DNA from: Xanthostigma xanthostigma
Taxonomy: Eukaryota > Arthropoda > Insecta > Raphidioptera > Raphidiidae
Length of the DNA: 64,000 bases
Assembly: GCA_963575645.1 (NCBI GenBank)
Contig: OY754464.1
Location: 3,286,001 to 3,350,000, forward strand
Reading direction: 5' to 3'
The notes beneath the pieces are model-generated. The model saw only the letters and a list, made by a program, of their open reading frames with translations, had not been told where the DNA came from and searched no databases. Numbering within the stretch: the stretch's first letter is position 1; the number at the start of each line of letters is the position of its first letter. Made by a program: the position numbers and the translations under genes. Below are positions 35,545 to 46,902 of this stretch, piece after piece.

Positions 35545-35757
35545 ATCATTAGGCAGAGTAGACAACGCCCTTCAATGAAATATTATTCGAATCGCAAAAT
35601 GACACGTGAACGTTCTTAGAATCAATATTCTATGGGGACCGAGCTTCATGATTTTCACGCCAACTGGTGGTAAAAATGTTCATTTTATGGGAGCATTTAT
35701 TCAAAATATAATGATATATTATGAGCAGGTTTTGCATAAAAAAAATGCATTTATATG

Positions 35758-36267
35758 TCAATAGGTCATATGCATGAGACTCCAAATTGGTTTAAATTTT
35801 TATTTTGAAATATATTTTAGTTCCTGATCATATCGTAATGGTTATTTTATTAATCTACTCACTGAAAAAAATACAAATAATAAAATAGAAACGTAGAAAA
35901 TACGCGCTATTTTCGAATTTTCAAAACGCAGCGTGACGTCAGAGTATATATCAATAACAGTTTCCATGGCGACTGGGTCGTCTCACAATAAGATTACGTC
36001 AGTATTTAGAGAAAACAACAAATAAACTTCATTTAGAACATTGACAATTTGACATCAAAGTTGACATGCATCATATATCGTGACGTCACATAAGCCCGCC
36101 AACATGGCCGATTGTTTAAACTGTCTATTTTTGAATGTGAAATTTAATATTTTTTTTTCTTATGATAATATTACATTTTTAAATGATTATCAATTTTTTT
36201 CGTATTATGGTTGACTAAATAATTTATTAAAAATATAAAAAAAATACATGCATATGACCTATTAGTG
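35758..36267. mobile_element. TIR element of about 510 bp
   Basis: AATAGGTCATATGCATG at the left is inverted at the right (CATGCATATGACCTATT). The interior includes GTGACGTCA words and no ORF with a recognisable domain. Confidence 0.6.
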
Positions 36268-36464
36268 ACAGTTTGCTTTTCAGTTATCGAAAATATAAGT
36301 AAATTACAAAGTAAAATACTAATATTATACAAAATATTATATTATAAGGAAGAAATTATTTATACATTGTGTAATAAATTTTTACATTATACACTTTAGA
36401 CACTGTTGTTTGTAGTACAACTTTGCGGTTATGACAACTTGTCCATTTAAATAACCTTCTACAT

Positions 36465-36743
36465 CAGGCCTGGGCAAATGGCGGCCCGCGAACCGGATCC
36501 AGCCCGCAGCGCAATTTTATCCGGCCCGCGAAGCATTTTAAAAAATTTTAGAAAAATAGTAGCGGAAATAGAATGCGGGGACCTTTATTTTTTTTTTTTG
36601 CTCTCCGAATGCGGAAATAGAATGTGAGGATCTTTTTTTCTGCAAATTTTTGGTCCGCGGTGAAATTTTCGCCAGCCATCTGGCCCGCAGTCAAATTTTC
36701 ATCAGCTATGTGGCCCGCCGATCAAAAGATTTGCCCGCTCCTG
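36465..36743. mobile_element. hAT MITE with exact 8-bp target duplication
   Basis: CAGGCCTGGGCAAATGGC and GATTTGCCCGCTCCTG are imperfect inverted termini. The 8-bp ttctacat flanks both ends (36457-36464 and 36744-36751). Internal GGCCCGC words recur, a pattern common in hAT non-autonomous elements. It is non-coding. Confidence 0.85.
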
Positions 36744-37065
36744 TTCTACATCATATACATGGCCAGAATTATATAATTTTTCGCTTTTTTAAGTATTCTG
36801 TCTATGTACCTACACGAGTATAATTAATTACAGGTTGAAATTGCGTACTTCTTATTTTTTCCATTTTTTCAAATAATTTTCTTTGTTTACTATTATAAAA
36901 TGATCCCATTTACTTCATTAATTAGATACTAGAGAGCGCCAACTTCGCCAGTAGTGCCGCTTCTATGTTTCACGCACGGTCCCCATTGTTAATTTAAGAA
37001 ACAAAAAAAGCTCGTTATCACAAAAAATTAATGATTGCAACAAGGAAGACAAACAAAGTGAGTAA

Positions 37066-37392
37066 GGGGTCATCCATAAATTGTCACACGATTTTTATTT
37101 TTAATATTTCTGGACAGACCCTCCCCTCCCCGTATGACACATTTTTATTGAACACTCTTCTGCCAAGTGACGTCACGCTATGACACTTCTACCCTATAAT
37201 TTAATGATTCTTAGAAAAATTTTAACAATTAAATACAACCAATCCATCGATCGAAAAATATATTTTTTAAAGATTTGACTTTGTGACATCACAACAGTAA
37301 AAATCCTCAGGACACCTTTGGCACATTTTTATTAAAACTCTTTGATAACCCCCCCTGCCCCCTAACGTGTGACGTAATTTATGGATGACCCC
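37066..37392. mobile_element. TIR element with TAA target duplication
   Basis: GGGGTCATCCATAAATT at the left and AATTTATGGATGACCCC at the right are inverted, flanked by TAA on both sides (37063-37065 and 37393-37395). A 3-bp TAA target fits PIF/Harbinger. A truncated relative lies near 893. Confidence 0.75.
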
Positions 37393-38608
37393 TAATAAAG
37401 CAATCACTGATCTTTACGATATATTGCAGTTTATAGACGCTCAACAGTTGAGATCAGCGCTACATAAATTCTTAATGATTTTCAACGACGTGATATGTAT
37501 ATATGTTACATAATTTGATATTTGTTGAAAAAAGCCTATTTATTTTTACTCTCTACAGCCTACATCCATTCCTCAATTTTCTCCATCCTTTGTCCAAATA
37601 TGGTCTGTTCCTCAATGAATTCGCATATTGATGTTCTAAAAATAAATGTTTATGCAACATATTTTGCTCTAACTCAGTATGCAGTTTTGATAAGAAACTA
37701 TTTGCAAAGGAACTAAAAATGTATGATAAACATAGATGTAACATAATTATAGGTTTGCTGAATCAAGCACTGACTAACATTACCTTTTCTCAAAGGAATT
37801 CGGCGTATTTTTGAACACTCGTAACTTTAATCTAGATAATTATTCAGGTTTCAAATTTTCAGGATAGAATGGGGTTATGTTATTTACCAAATTGCATTTT
37901 GATGGCCGTGCTACTCTAAAATATACAATAGAGATCACTTCGAACGGCGTTTTAGATTTTATTAATACGCAAAATTATTGATTTTATCATTCAATGACTC
38001 ATGAGCATCAAATCTTTTAGGGTTCCAGAAAGTTGAAATTTGGTATGCAGACTGGGTTTTACATACAAGTAGCGAGAAAATTAAAAACTGCTATTTTCCC
38101 TTTTTTGGCCCCTAAAATGGAGGGAGGGATAAATTTCATGGGTATAAAAAGACCCGTTGACGCTACACTTGACTGACGTGAAACTTCTATATTAGTGTAA
38201 TATCCAACAAAAGAATTGAAAAAAAAACCATTTCATGTAAAAAATAAAGCCTAGCCTCGCGTTGACATTCCATTAAAAACATAAATATGAAAAAAAGAGC
38301 CATGCTCAGTACAAAAAAGAATAATTTAAAGATCTAAAAGGGTACCATGTTTTCACACACGTCATTCAATGGTTATATAAAACATTAGAACTTGGTCTAT
38401 TTACACGGTATAAATAAAAGAAAACTTGACAGCCTTCATAGTCTCAATACTTTTTGTACTGAGCACATTTTTTACAGGAAATGTTTTTTATGGTATTATA
38501 TCTTGTTAAATATTTTATTTTAGTCATTAATTGTGACTAACAGCATGTATGTACAATTATTTAAATTATTTATGAGGCAAAATAAATTTACAAAAATAGA
38601 TAAAACAA
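37393..38608. other. Gene-free stretch before SDHC
   Basis: No gene was recognised. On the minus strand AATAAA at 38519-38514 lies about 90 bases beyond the SDHC stop codon and is a plausible polyadenylation signal. Confidence 0.35.
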
Positions 38609-39734
38609 TTATTTCTTTTTATTGTTTTGTGGATCCGCTTCGGTTACAAGTAAAGACAATCCTGTAGCAAGTCCGATGGCCACAATAACCATAGCATAAC
38701 CGGTCACATAGACTTGTTTGATTGTTAGAAACAGGCCCGAGTCCCAGCATAAATGGCGAATACCATTACAGATGTGATAAGCGAAAGGAAAAGCTAGAAG
38801 CGCTTTCCCAGCAATTAAATATACTCCAGGATCTGAACTGCTTAACTGCTGAATGTAATAGTCAAAATTTTCTGGCAAAATAAGAGCACTTACACCGAGC
38901 GCCGCTGCATACGCACTCAGTATCATCCCTGTAAACAAATGACAAACGTTAGTGTCCGTACGCTATTACGCGTCGGAGCATCTTTGATGCCTCCACTACA
39001 CACGTGGCCAGCACCGCCACTTACAGGCACTCACGATTGTGTAGAGGGCATATTCGTCGGTGCGTGGACATAATCGCTTGATTGTCGGTACATCAAAGGA
39101 ATGCGTGGCCAGTATTGTGCGCCCGTACACACAATCGGACCGGCACGATTGTGTGGAGGGCTAGGCAATCATCGCGGCGATGATAGGCACTTATTTGAGT
39201 GGCGGTGTTGGCCACGTGTGTAGTAGAGGCATGACAAAATATCGCTTTGCTTATAGCGTCTACAATCCACACATATCTCTTTTTACTTATTGCGTTGATA
39301 GGAACTATTTTACCTGAAAATCTGTGGGTAATTGAAAGCATCGAAGTTAATTGGGGAGCATAAATTGTCAGATGCGGCGATTGGGGTCTCCCCAGTTTCA
39401 TGTTGCGCTCGTCGTGACCATCACATTGAGGCGATATCGTTGTCGATTTTAATGTAACAGCAGTGCGTACCATCGGAGCTCTAAGCATTGGATTTATTTG
39501 CCCCCGCAATGCCGATGACAGCTGCGTTCTCATCAAATTTGTGCACATCCTGTTTATATTACATAACATTATTTATTGATAATATCGATTTTATGTTAAA
39601 CTAATTGTCTAAACCGGTCCAGAGTTGGCAGTTTTATGTTCAACAACTATTTAATGTAATCATTCTTTCAGGGTTATAATATTTTTTTTCTTATCTAGAA
39701 ATAATTAAAATTCTCACCTGGAATACATCGCCAT
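38609..39734 (-). CDS. SdhC: Succinate dehydrogenase cytochrome b560 subunit (SDHC)
   Basis: Membrane anchor of respiratory complex II; with SDHD it binds heme b and the ubiquinone that accepts electrons from succinate oxidation. Exons on the minus strand are 39734-39718, 39549-39314 and 38928-38609, giving 190 residues against about 170 in mammals. The 17-base first exon (MAMYS plus part of Arg) splices to MCTNLMRTQLSSALRG, a basic, Ser/Arg-rich targeting sequence. RPQSPHLTIYAPQLTSMLSITHRFSG carries the quinone-site Ser and Arg of the family. The last exon has TM1 from ILSAYAAALG, then FPFAYHICNGIRHLCWD with the conserved heme-ligand histidine, and a last membrane segment ending in a Lys-rich tail. 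Intron 2 contains a MITE. The start lies 487 bp from the LBR start in the opposite direction. Confidence 0.95.
38986..39232. mobile_element. MITE in SDHC intron 2
   Basis: GATGCCTCCACTACACACG and TGGCCAGCACCGCCACTTA at the left have inverted partners at the right (AGTGGCGGTGTTGGCCACG, then TGTGTAGTAGAGGCAT). It is GC-rich relative to its surroundings and contains GCACGATTGTGTGGAGGGC repeats. It fills about two thirds of the 385-bp intron. Confidence 0.75.
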
Positions 39735-40220
39735 TTTTATTTACTATGCGGGTACTTTTTATATTTTTCTAATGTTATGAACTACTTATTGCTTTGAAAT
39801 TATTTTTCGATTTTCTGAATTCAGAAGAAAATACACTATAAAAATATTTTAATTATTTTATTTTATTCATTTTACCAAAAAACCTGGGGAAAAATATTAC
39901 GTTTTGTTTTCAGTTTTTTTTACTAAAGCTATCACGTGACCGTCGTTTATCCAATAAGACCAGAGAGATTTTTTAGTGCGCTTTGTTTGGCGTCGGTTTA
40001 GTGCGTGGCTTGTTTTTGTAAACAGGTAAAATCGTATTTTCCAGTGAAATAAGTGTTTTCTAAATAAGTAAAACTATTAAAAAGGTAAATTTATGAATTA
40101 ACTACATTTGGTGATACTTGGTGATTAAATAAACAGCTCATTTAACGTATGTTGTTGCGTTATTTCGTTGACCTAACCTTTGAAAATTTATAAATAACGT
40201 TTGTTTACAGATTTGCAGAT
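39735..40220. promoter_or_regulatory. Shared 5' region of SDHC and LBR
   Basis: The two ATGs face away from each other across this 486-bp interval, so both promoters must lie within or overlap it. On the LBR side AAACAG followed by GTAAAA at 40026 and TTTACAG at 40204-40210 look like the ends of a 5' UTR intron, which would place LBR transcription starts upstream of about 40025. CACGTGAC occurs at about 39934. No TATA box stands out. Confidence 0.5.
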
Positions 40221-43200
40221 ATGAGCTATACGGAAGGTGATAATGTTTTGGCAAGAATTCCGGGGTCCAGAACGTATCTATCGGGAAAAATTACGTCTGT
40301 CGGCAGTGACGAGTATTCAATTCGTTTTGAAAATGGACAAGAGCATGTGATCAATCAAAGCAGCATTAAAGCTTCGCAAACAGTCTCAACAGCACCGTCG
40401 TCTAAAACGGCGCGTTCCCGCTCAACAGGACGCTCGAAGTCCCCGGGACGTCCCAAGTCCCCGGGACGCCCCAAGTCACCATCGCGCGTTAAGACTATAA
40501 AGCTTCAAAAGTCTCCCGCTCATCCTAAATCTCCAGATCGTTCGGCGCGCAAAAAGAGTCCAGCGAGAGTGAAGACGCCAACGCGTAATAAGTCACCGAC
40601 CAAGAAAATTGAAGAAGCATCGTCTTTCTCGAATCTCAAGAAAAGTCCGAGTCGAAAATCTCCATCGCGCCAAAAAAAGGCAGTAGACACAGAGATTACC
40701 GAAACTGAATCAATTTTGGATAAAGTTCGCAGTCGTACTCGCAGAATCACCGAAGAGAAGGAAATAATCAAATCGATACAAAATACAGTCAACGAAGCAT
40801 TGAACGGTATCCCAGATATCAAAAGTATTGTAACACGGAGAACACCGAGAAGGGAAAATGTTTATCGTGTGCAGGAGTCGTCAAATTACATATCGAAAAC
40901 ATTTACGTCCGATTTATCAGATAACGAAGACATCGATCATTATATTCGTGATAAATCGGTGGAAAAAGTTAGCGTGCCGAGACAGACGTCAGAACCCAAA
41001 ATTGATTTAAAGATCCACAAAGATTTTGGTGGCACTATTGGAATAATCGGTTGGATGCTTGCCCTTCTTATTGGGCCGATTTTGCTACATATGACATGCA
41101 CTAAGCAGTTTTGCAGTTTCACGGAAAAACCAAAACTCGATTCTTTTTTGCGTAATTGGCGATCTTTATTTGATTTAAAAGCATTCTACATTTATTTTGG
41201 TTTTGCTTCTCTTCAATTACTGATATCGGCTATACCGTTCGGGGGAAGAAAAATTGAAGGACCGTTAACGAAAAACGGCAAATTGACATACTGCACGAAC
41301 GGTTTGTTTGCTTCATTTGTTACATTGGCCATTGTTTTTGGACTTGAGTATTTCAAAATACCGATTATTAATTTAACATACGAGAAATTTGTACCGATTT
41401 TGGTCGCTGCCACCGTATTTGGGATTATCGAATCGATACTATGCTATGTTCATAGTTATTATCAGCCGATAAGTTCCCTCAATCCGTATGCAAACACGAA
41501 CAGCAAAATCTACAACTTTTTCATGGGCCGAGAAATTAATCCTCGTATTCTCAAGCATGTCGATATTAAAGTTGGCTTCTTCAGAGCTGGCATCATAGCC
41601 GTGGTAAGTAACATTATCATAATAATTATTCGCCATGGGAACTGATTCTAGTACTCTCTGGTGGCAGAAAATAAAAGCTGTACATGCTTTACTCACATTT
41701 ATATATTTCATCTGACAGTCAGTTTATTGGAATGAGTGAACTGAAGAATAAATATTATAGTTTAAAAAATTCAAAAATCGGGCGACGTTAGGATCTAAGT
41801 TACCCGGAGACGAATCGAACAAAAAAAAGTTTTTTAAAATCGGTTAAGGCGTTTGAGCTGTACACAATCCACAAAAAAGCGTGACATACAGATTCACAGA
41901 CAAAGCGAGTACATATAGGCGCTTTAGCTTTCGCTATTCGCGCCTAAAAAAATTAAAAAACACGCTTTATATCGAACTAAAAAATAATTTTTTTTTTTTT
42001 TTAAATAAACTTAAAATAATAATGAATAAAAAATACTAGTATTATTGTGAAAAAAGCGTGGGGCGCTCGATGTAGGAAAATGTGGAACAAAGCGCCCCAC
42101 GCTTTTTTCAAAATAATACTAGTATTTTTTATTCATTATTATTTTAAGTTTATTTAAAAAAAAAAAAAAAAAATATTTTTTAGTTCGATATAAAGCGTGT
42201 TTTTTAGTTTGATATAAAGCGGGTTTTTAGTTTTTTTTTTTAAATATATTTATTTTCCACTTTTTAGTTCAATTTATTTTCAAAAATTTGCCGGAAAAAA
42301 AACATTTTTTTTTTCGGCGTGGACGGGATTAGAACCCACGACCCGTGATTCCGAGAGTTGACGTCAGCGAAGACCCGTGCTTCAGACCGCACGGCTAAAC
42401 ACTAGTTACAGTGCTGGCATATTATACTACAGTAATAAACCACTTGCTGTAGTCCAAACGAGATTACAAACAAACATACATACATGCATACAAACTTACA
42501 AGTGAAACTAATATAAAGCGTGTAAAAAGAATTTATTCTTGTCTGAGATCTGTGTATGTTATGGTTTCTAATGCATTTATATCATTGCTACAAATAAATT
42601 TAAAAAAGGATAAAAATTTAGGATTTAGTTAGGTTAAAAAGGATTTCATAATGACGGTTAACAAATTTTCATTATTGTGGAATATGGAAAAAAAACTCTT
42701 TTATTTAAGAAAAGAAATAAATTGATGTAGGTATATAAACAGAAAAGAAAAGAACTAACTGATGAAGAAAAATCAAAGTTCCAAAAATGTACTTGCTCCC
42801 TGACTATAATGTGATTCGTTTTAAACACCCGTCCTCCTTCTACTAGATGTCTTTTAGAATTACCCAAATACTTAATAATATCAGTAATATTTATTTCGAA
42901 TTTATTATCCATTATAAATAAATTATGTTACGTTTACTTTAAAACTGATTAAAGCTTTCATTTCCTACCACCAGGGAGCTCTAAAATCAGTTCCTATGGC
43001 GAATAGACTACAGATTGTCTGAAAAAGTTACGATGCCAATGTTTTGTCATTATTCCTTTCTTCTTTTTCAGATTGTGCTGAACACAGTTTTCGTTATGAA
43101 AAGCTTAAACCTAAATATTGGAACGATAAGCAAAGATTTCAGTTTGTCCAGTTTAAACTACCAACCGACGCTTTTGGTAGCTTGTGCTCTGCAAATTTTC

Positions 43201-46200
43201 TATTCGTTTGATGCGTTTGTTTTCGAAGCAGCTTTCTTAACGACTTTTGAGATGCAAAAAGAAGGTGTTGGTTTCATGTTAACAGTCGGGTAAGATTTCT
43301 ACAGAAGCATGTTTTTAATGCAGATGAACCACTTTTTTACTTGTTGAAACAATCTCTGCGCCAATAAATCGCAATTGTACTGACAAGTAAAAAAAAGCAT
43401 TTCTATATACCTACTTTGCTTACGTTTGAAGTTCTCTAATATCGGTATCGATGTCCATTATTGGGCTTTTACCTAGAGCCCATTTTAAAATGGCCGCCCT
43501 ATGCGAAGCGTTTGTCTTGACAGATTATGAGGTTTTGACCAAGAAATTTGTCGTTGGGGTGATACTAAACCTTGAAAACGTGATTATATCGATGAGAAAA
43601 AAATCGCGAGTGTTGGTCACATCGTCAAATGTGGCAGAATCATCGATGCAAGCTTTAGTGATAAGGTTAACTTTGTTGCTTTCTGCATGCAGACATCAAA
43701 TTTGAAAGAGAAACTGCACGGTGTATAATTAGCTAACAGCTATCGCTTTTTGACTTAATAATTTTATATCAACATTTACATTCGATCTACCACATAGCAT
43801 AATGCATTTCAATCTAGATACATAAACTAAAACAACATTTTTGACAAAGGCGCCTGTATTTACAAATTAAAGACGAAATTTGATTTTTCCGCCTTATTAC
43901 ATACATTTGTATTTTGTAGTTGATTTTTTTCTGAAAAAAAGTTTTTAATAGTTTTTTGATGACAAAATTTTCTGTAAAAAATCCAAAATCATTAGGAAAT
44001 TTATAGAGTTAAAAATTAAAAAAAAAATTACATGTCTTATGGAAAATATGTCAACCTAGCATGCAAACGGTACATTTTAATTTATAGCAAATAACCAAAT
44101 AATGTCAGCAGTTCCGAAAACTATGTAAAGCATCGATGTCTTACGCATATTTTAATATTTTTTCCAATTTAATTAGGAGACTTTTAATAAATAAAAAAAA
44201 TTATTAAACCTTAGCACTTTTCAATTATGAACTTTTATTCTTGACAATTTTAACTCATTTGGTTGGGACTGTAACGCCTCAATCTCCTTAAAATACGGTT
44301 AAAGACGACTACTGGTTTTGTTGTCGAACGTTTAAAGGTGGCACTTCACATGGCTATTTGTGTTCGCTATTGGGTGTTTGTTGTATTTGGCAAAATATAT
44401 GACGTTCAAGACAAACATGCAAATAGAGGCAAATACGACCATCCACACTTGCAGTCAAATAGCAAACACACAAACATTTGGCAGCAGAACGCAAGGTTCA
44501 AAATTCCAGGAATTTTAGCACTGTTTCATTGTCCCAATTCATTTTCAATAGTAATTGTTCCAGTTCTCGCACACAGCACAGACACAAAAATACTGCACGT
44601 CTGTACAGGTTCACGGCGCGTGCGCTTCTGAATATAGCCATTGTGTGGACGGTTTATTTGCCATATTTGACTCCTTTGATGTACCGACAAGCGCACGGTA
44701 ACGCGTATTTGGTATTGGCCTTATTTGTCAAATAGGCAAATAAGGCCAACGCTTTGTCAAATAGACCCTCCACACTTGGTAATTGTTTGCCAAATACACA
44801 AATACAAATAGCCATGTGAAGTGCCGGCATAATGTTTACAATATCTATCTACAACGTATTTAATGGTTGTGTGATTTTTAGTTATGCAGTTTATCCTTGG
44901 CTGCCAACGCTCGTAACCAAATACGTACTGGAACACAACGTTCAGCTGCCTGTTTGGGCACTTGTTTTGGTGACTGCGGTATTCTTGATTGGATACACGA
45001 TCTACCGAGGTAGCAATTTACAGAAGAACGAATTCAGAAGAAATCCATTTAGTCCGTCTGTGGCACGTACGTATTTTGCAATGTCTTTTCACTATTTGTA
45101 CCAACGAGTTTTTTTTACTAATTTTTTTTAGCTTAGAAGCATCGTGAACATTAATTTGAATAACTTCCGTTTTAACGTTACAACAAATTTCAAAAAAATA
45201 CGTCGTTAAAGAAGTTCACTTTATAAACCGTATTTATTGTTTGTATTAAGGGAATACTGTCGGTTAGAGAGTTAAGGTTGCTGCACACGAGGCTAGAAAC
45301 GGTGCTAGGAGTTCTGCTAGCCGGTAGGCTGGGTACCAAGCTGGAAATAACGTCACTGCGGGCTGCCTTGCTAGCTCAGAAGATAGGTTTTAAAATTAGA
45401 ACAGGGACTATTTTCCCTGCTAGATTTGCGGCTAGGTAAAAGCAAGAACCAATCAGGAAGCAGTATCTTGTCACGTGGGCACTTGAACAAACGCCCACAT
45501 GGCGTCATTCTGTCAGACAACAGACACGTTTTGCTCTGTGTTTATATTCTGTCACTGCGCGCGCACCAGATCTATCCACAAAACACGCTTGAAAAATTGT
45601 TTCGTGTGAAGCGAGCACTTAACAGCAATCAAAAAAACCAGCGCTAGAAAACTAATAGGCAAATCTAGTAAGGAATCTAGCAGCGTTTGTAGCCTCGTGT
45701 GCAGTGGCCTTTACTGTTCAGAATTAAATGAAACTGGACATATTGGTAGATTTTAATAAGATAATTGAACCACCTAAAATTTCAGAAAGTTACAGAGAAC
45801 AAAAAAAAAATTATTAATATTAAGCGTGTTTGGCCTTTAACATTGAACCTTATGAGAAATCACAGATTTTATTAAATTTCACAAAAATTATCGTTCATAT
45901 TTCAATGAATATCAGCAGAAAGAAAAAAAAATTTCATACATTTTGATATTTTAAAAATTGAGAGTTAGAGCATGCAATAAGAGTTATTAGCAAAAATGTG
46001 CATTTTGACTCGTTATTTATTATATGTGGCATACGTATAAAACTTGAAATTATACGCAAGTTCTAATATTTTGAGTGAAACAGAGTTACTGTCAATATAA
46101 CTCTATCTCCTTTACTTTTATGTAGCGTTGTCAAATCTAAATACTACGTCAAATGTGTCTGAACACACATTTGATACTTGTGGTATCGACAATACTACCT

Positions 46201-46889
46201 TAAGAGGTTATAATACTCGCCACGGATCTAAAAGTTTCGGAAGTTAGTCACAAACAGCGTCGCAAAAGCACATTTTAGAGCCGTTGAGGCTCCCATCTAC
46301 CTGCACGGAATGTGCGCTCGTCGGTGATTGGCCGTGATCGCTCGTTGCCTTTGTCACTTGTCGCTTTCCTGCTTTAAAGTACAGTCGAGTACGCTATTGT
46401 CAAGTAATTTAGTTTTGTTAAGTTGCGAGTTTGTAGTTTTTCAACAGACTACAAGCGCAAGCCCGCATTCGCACCTAACTTCCGAGCCTTTTAGATTCGT
46501 GGTTTTCTTAGGTTTTTAGCTATCCTCACTTTAACAAAAAAAGGCGCATAATTTCGAATGGATTAATGCAAAAAATGTTGAAGATTTTTAATACAGAACA
46601 AATATTTTTAGGGCTGGAAAGTATACCGACACCGCAAGGTAAAAAGCTGCTTGTGTCCGGATATTGGGGTGTGGTACGCCATCCGAACTATCTTGGTGAC
46701 ATCATATTGACGGCGTCATGGGCCGCTTTTGTGCCACTGCAGCCTCCAGTGTTGTACATACTGTTCATTGTCTGGCTGCTCACTTACAGAACATTCAGAG
46801 ACAACGCCCGCTGCAAGGCTAAGTACGGGGCGGCGTGGGACAGATATTGCGAGCGAGTTAAGTACAGGCTTTTGCCACACGTTTTCTAA
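40221..46889 (+). CDS. LBR: Lamin B receptor (Tudor plus ERG24-type sterol reductase domain)
   Basis: Inner nuclear membrane protein tethering lamina and chromatin. Exons are 40221-41603, 43072-43289, 44882-45066 and 46612-46889; phases join to 687 residues. Residues 1-60 (EGDNVLARIPGSRTYLSGKI...) are a Tudor-like domain. About 60-160 is a basic linker of KSPGRPKSP and KSPSR repeats resembling the RS region phosphorylated in vertebrate LBR. Membrane segments begin near residue 267 (GIIGWMLALLIGPILL). The rest matches the ERG4/ERG24 family: DAFVFEAAFLTTFEM, RGSNLQKNEFRRNP, and at the end LLVSGYWGVVRHPNYLGD with YGAAWDRYCERVKYRLLPHVF. In vertebrates this domain is a C14-sterol reductase; insects do not make sterols de novo, so activity is doubtful. 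Introns are loaded with MITEs, one ending 51 bp before exon 3. Confidence 0.95.
41755..41950. repeat. Interspersed repeat in LBR intron 1
   Basis: Shares ATTCAAAAATCGGGC, GACGAATCGAA and CACAGACAAAGCGAGTACAT with 20560-20740. It directly abuts the family F element that follows. Confidence 0.6.
41959..42526 (-). mobile_element. Palindromic element with tRNA-like head, family F copy 2
   Basis: Inverted copy of 21341-21970. The tRNA-like head lies at about 42313-42407 on the minus strand, with the B-box-like GTGGGTTCTAATCCCG. The central hairpin with GCGTGGGGCGCTCGATG is at about 42055-42112. The outer ends are CACGCTTTATATCGAAC and AATATAAAGCGTG. It lies in LBR intron 1. Confidence 0.7.
43928..44287. 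mobile_element. Truncated piggyBac-like MITE in LBR intron 2
   Basis: Matches the interior and right end of 11527-12206, ending CCTCAATCTCC followed by TTAA at 44288. The left terminus is missing. Confidence 0.65.
44337..44830 (+). mobile_element. TIR element family C copy 2, beside LBR exon 3
   Basis: Same termini and interior as 5895-6406 (GGCACTTCACATGG at both ends). Its right end is only 51 bp before the exon 3 acceptor, so it lies close to or covers the probable branch point. Confidence 0.75.
45275..45710. mobile_element. Harbinger-like MITE family B copy 2, LBR intron 3
   Basis: AGGTTGCTGCACACGAGGC and its partner AGCCTCGTGTGCAGTGGCCT are flanked by TTA on both sides (45272-45274 and 45711-45713). 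The interior matches 4591-5011, including CTAGC-rich arms and CCAATCAGGAAGCA. Confidence 0.75.
46219..46503. mobile_element. TIR element in LBR intron 3
   Basis: CCACGGATCTAAAAGTTTCG and GGAAGTTAG at the left are inverted at the right (CTAACTTCCGAGCC, then TTTTAGATTCGTGG). About 285 bp; the interior is unusually GC-balanced for the region and non-coding. Its right end is about 110 bp from the exon 4 acceptor. Confidence 0.6.
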
Positions 46890-46896
46890 AACCACA

Positions 46897-46902
46897 ATAA
46901 AT
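46897..46902 (+). terminator. Probable LBR polyadenylation signal
   Basis: AATAAA lies eight bases after the LBR stop codon and is followed by a T-run and TGTGGGGTTTT, a plausible U/GU-rich downstream element. This would give a very short 3' UTR. Confidence 0.5.

Noticed and set aside
39093-39313. Continuation of the SDHC second-exon reading frame into the intron
   Set aside because: A clear donor at 39313 joins in phase to the acceptor before 38928, giving the conserved SITHRFSG-MILSAY junction; the read-through lies in a MITE.
42658-42912. Minus-strand ORF with a FLYWCH-like stretch (KRHLVEGGRVF) in LBR intron 1
   Set aside because: The Cys/His ligands of a FLYWCH finger are missing and the second half reads as low-complexity hydrophobic sequence.
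43451-43705. 84-residue ORF in LBR intron 2
   Set aside because: No recognisable domain, and the exon before and after join in phase without it.
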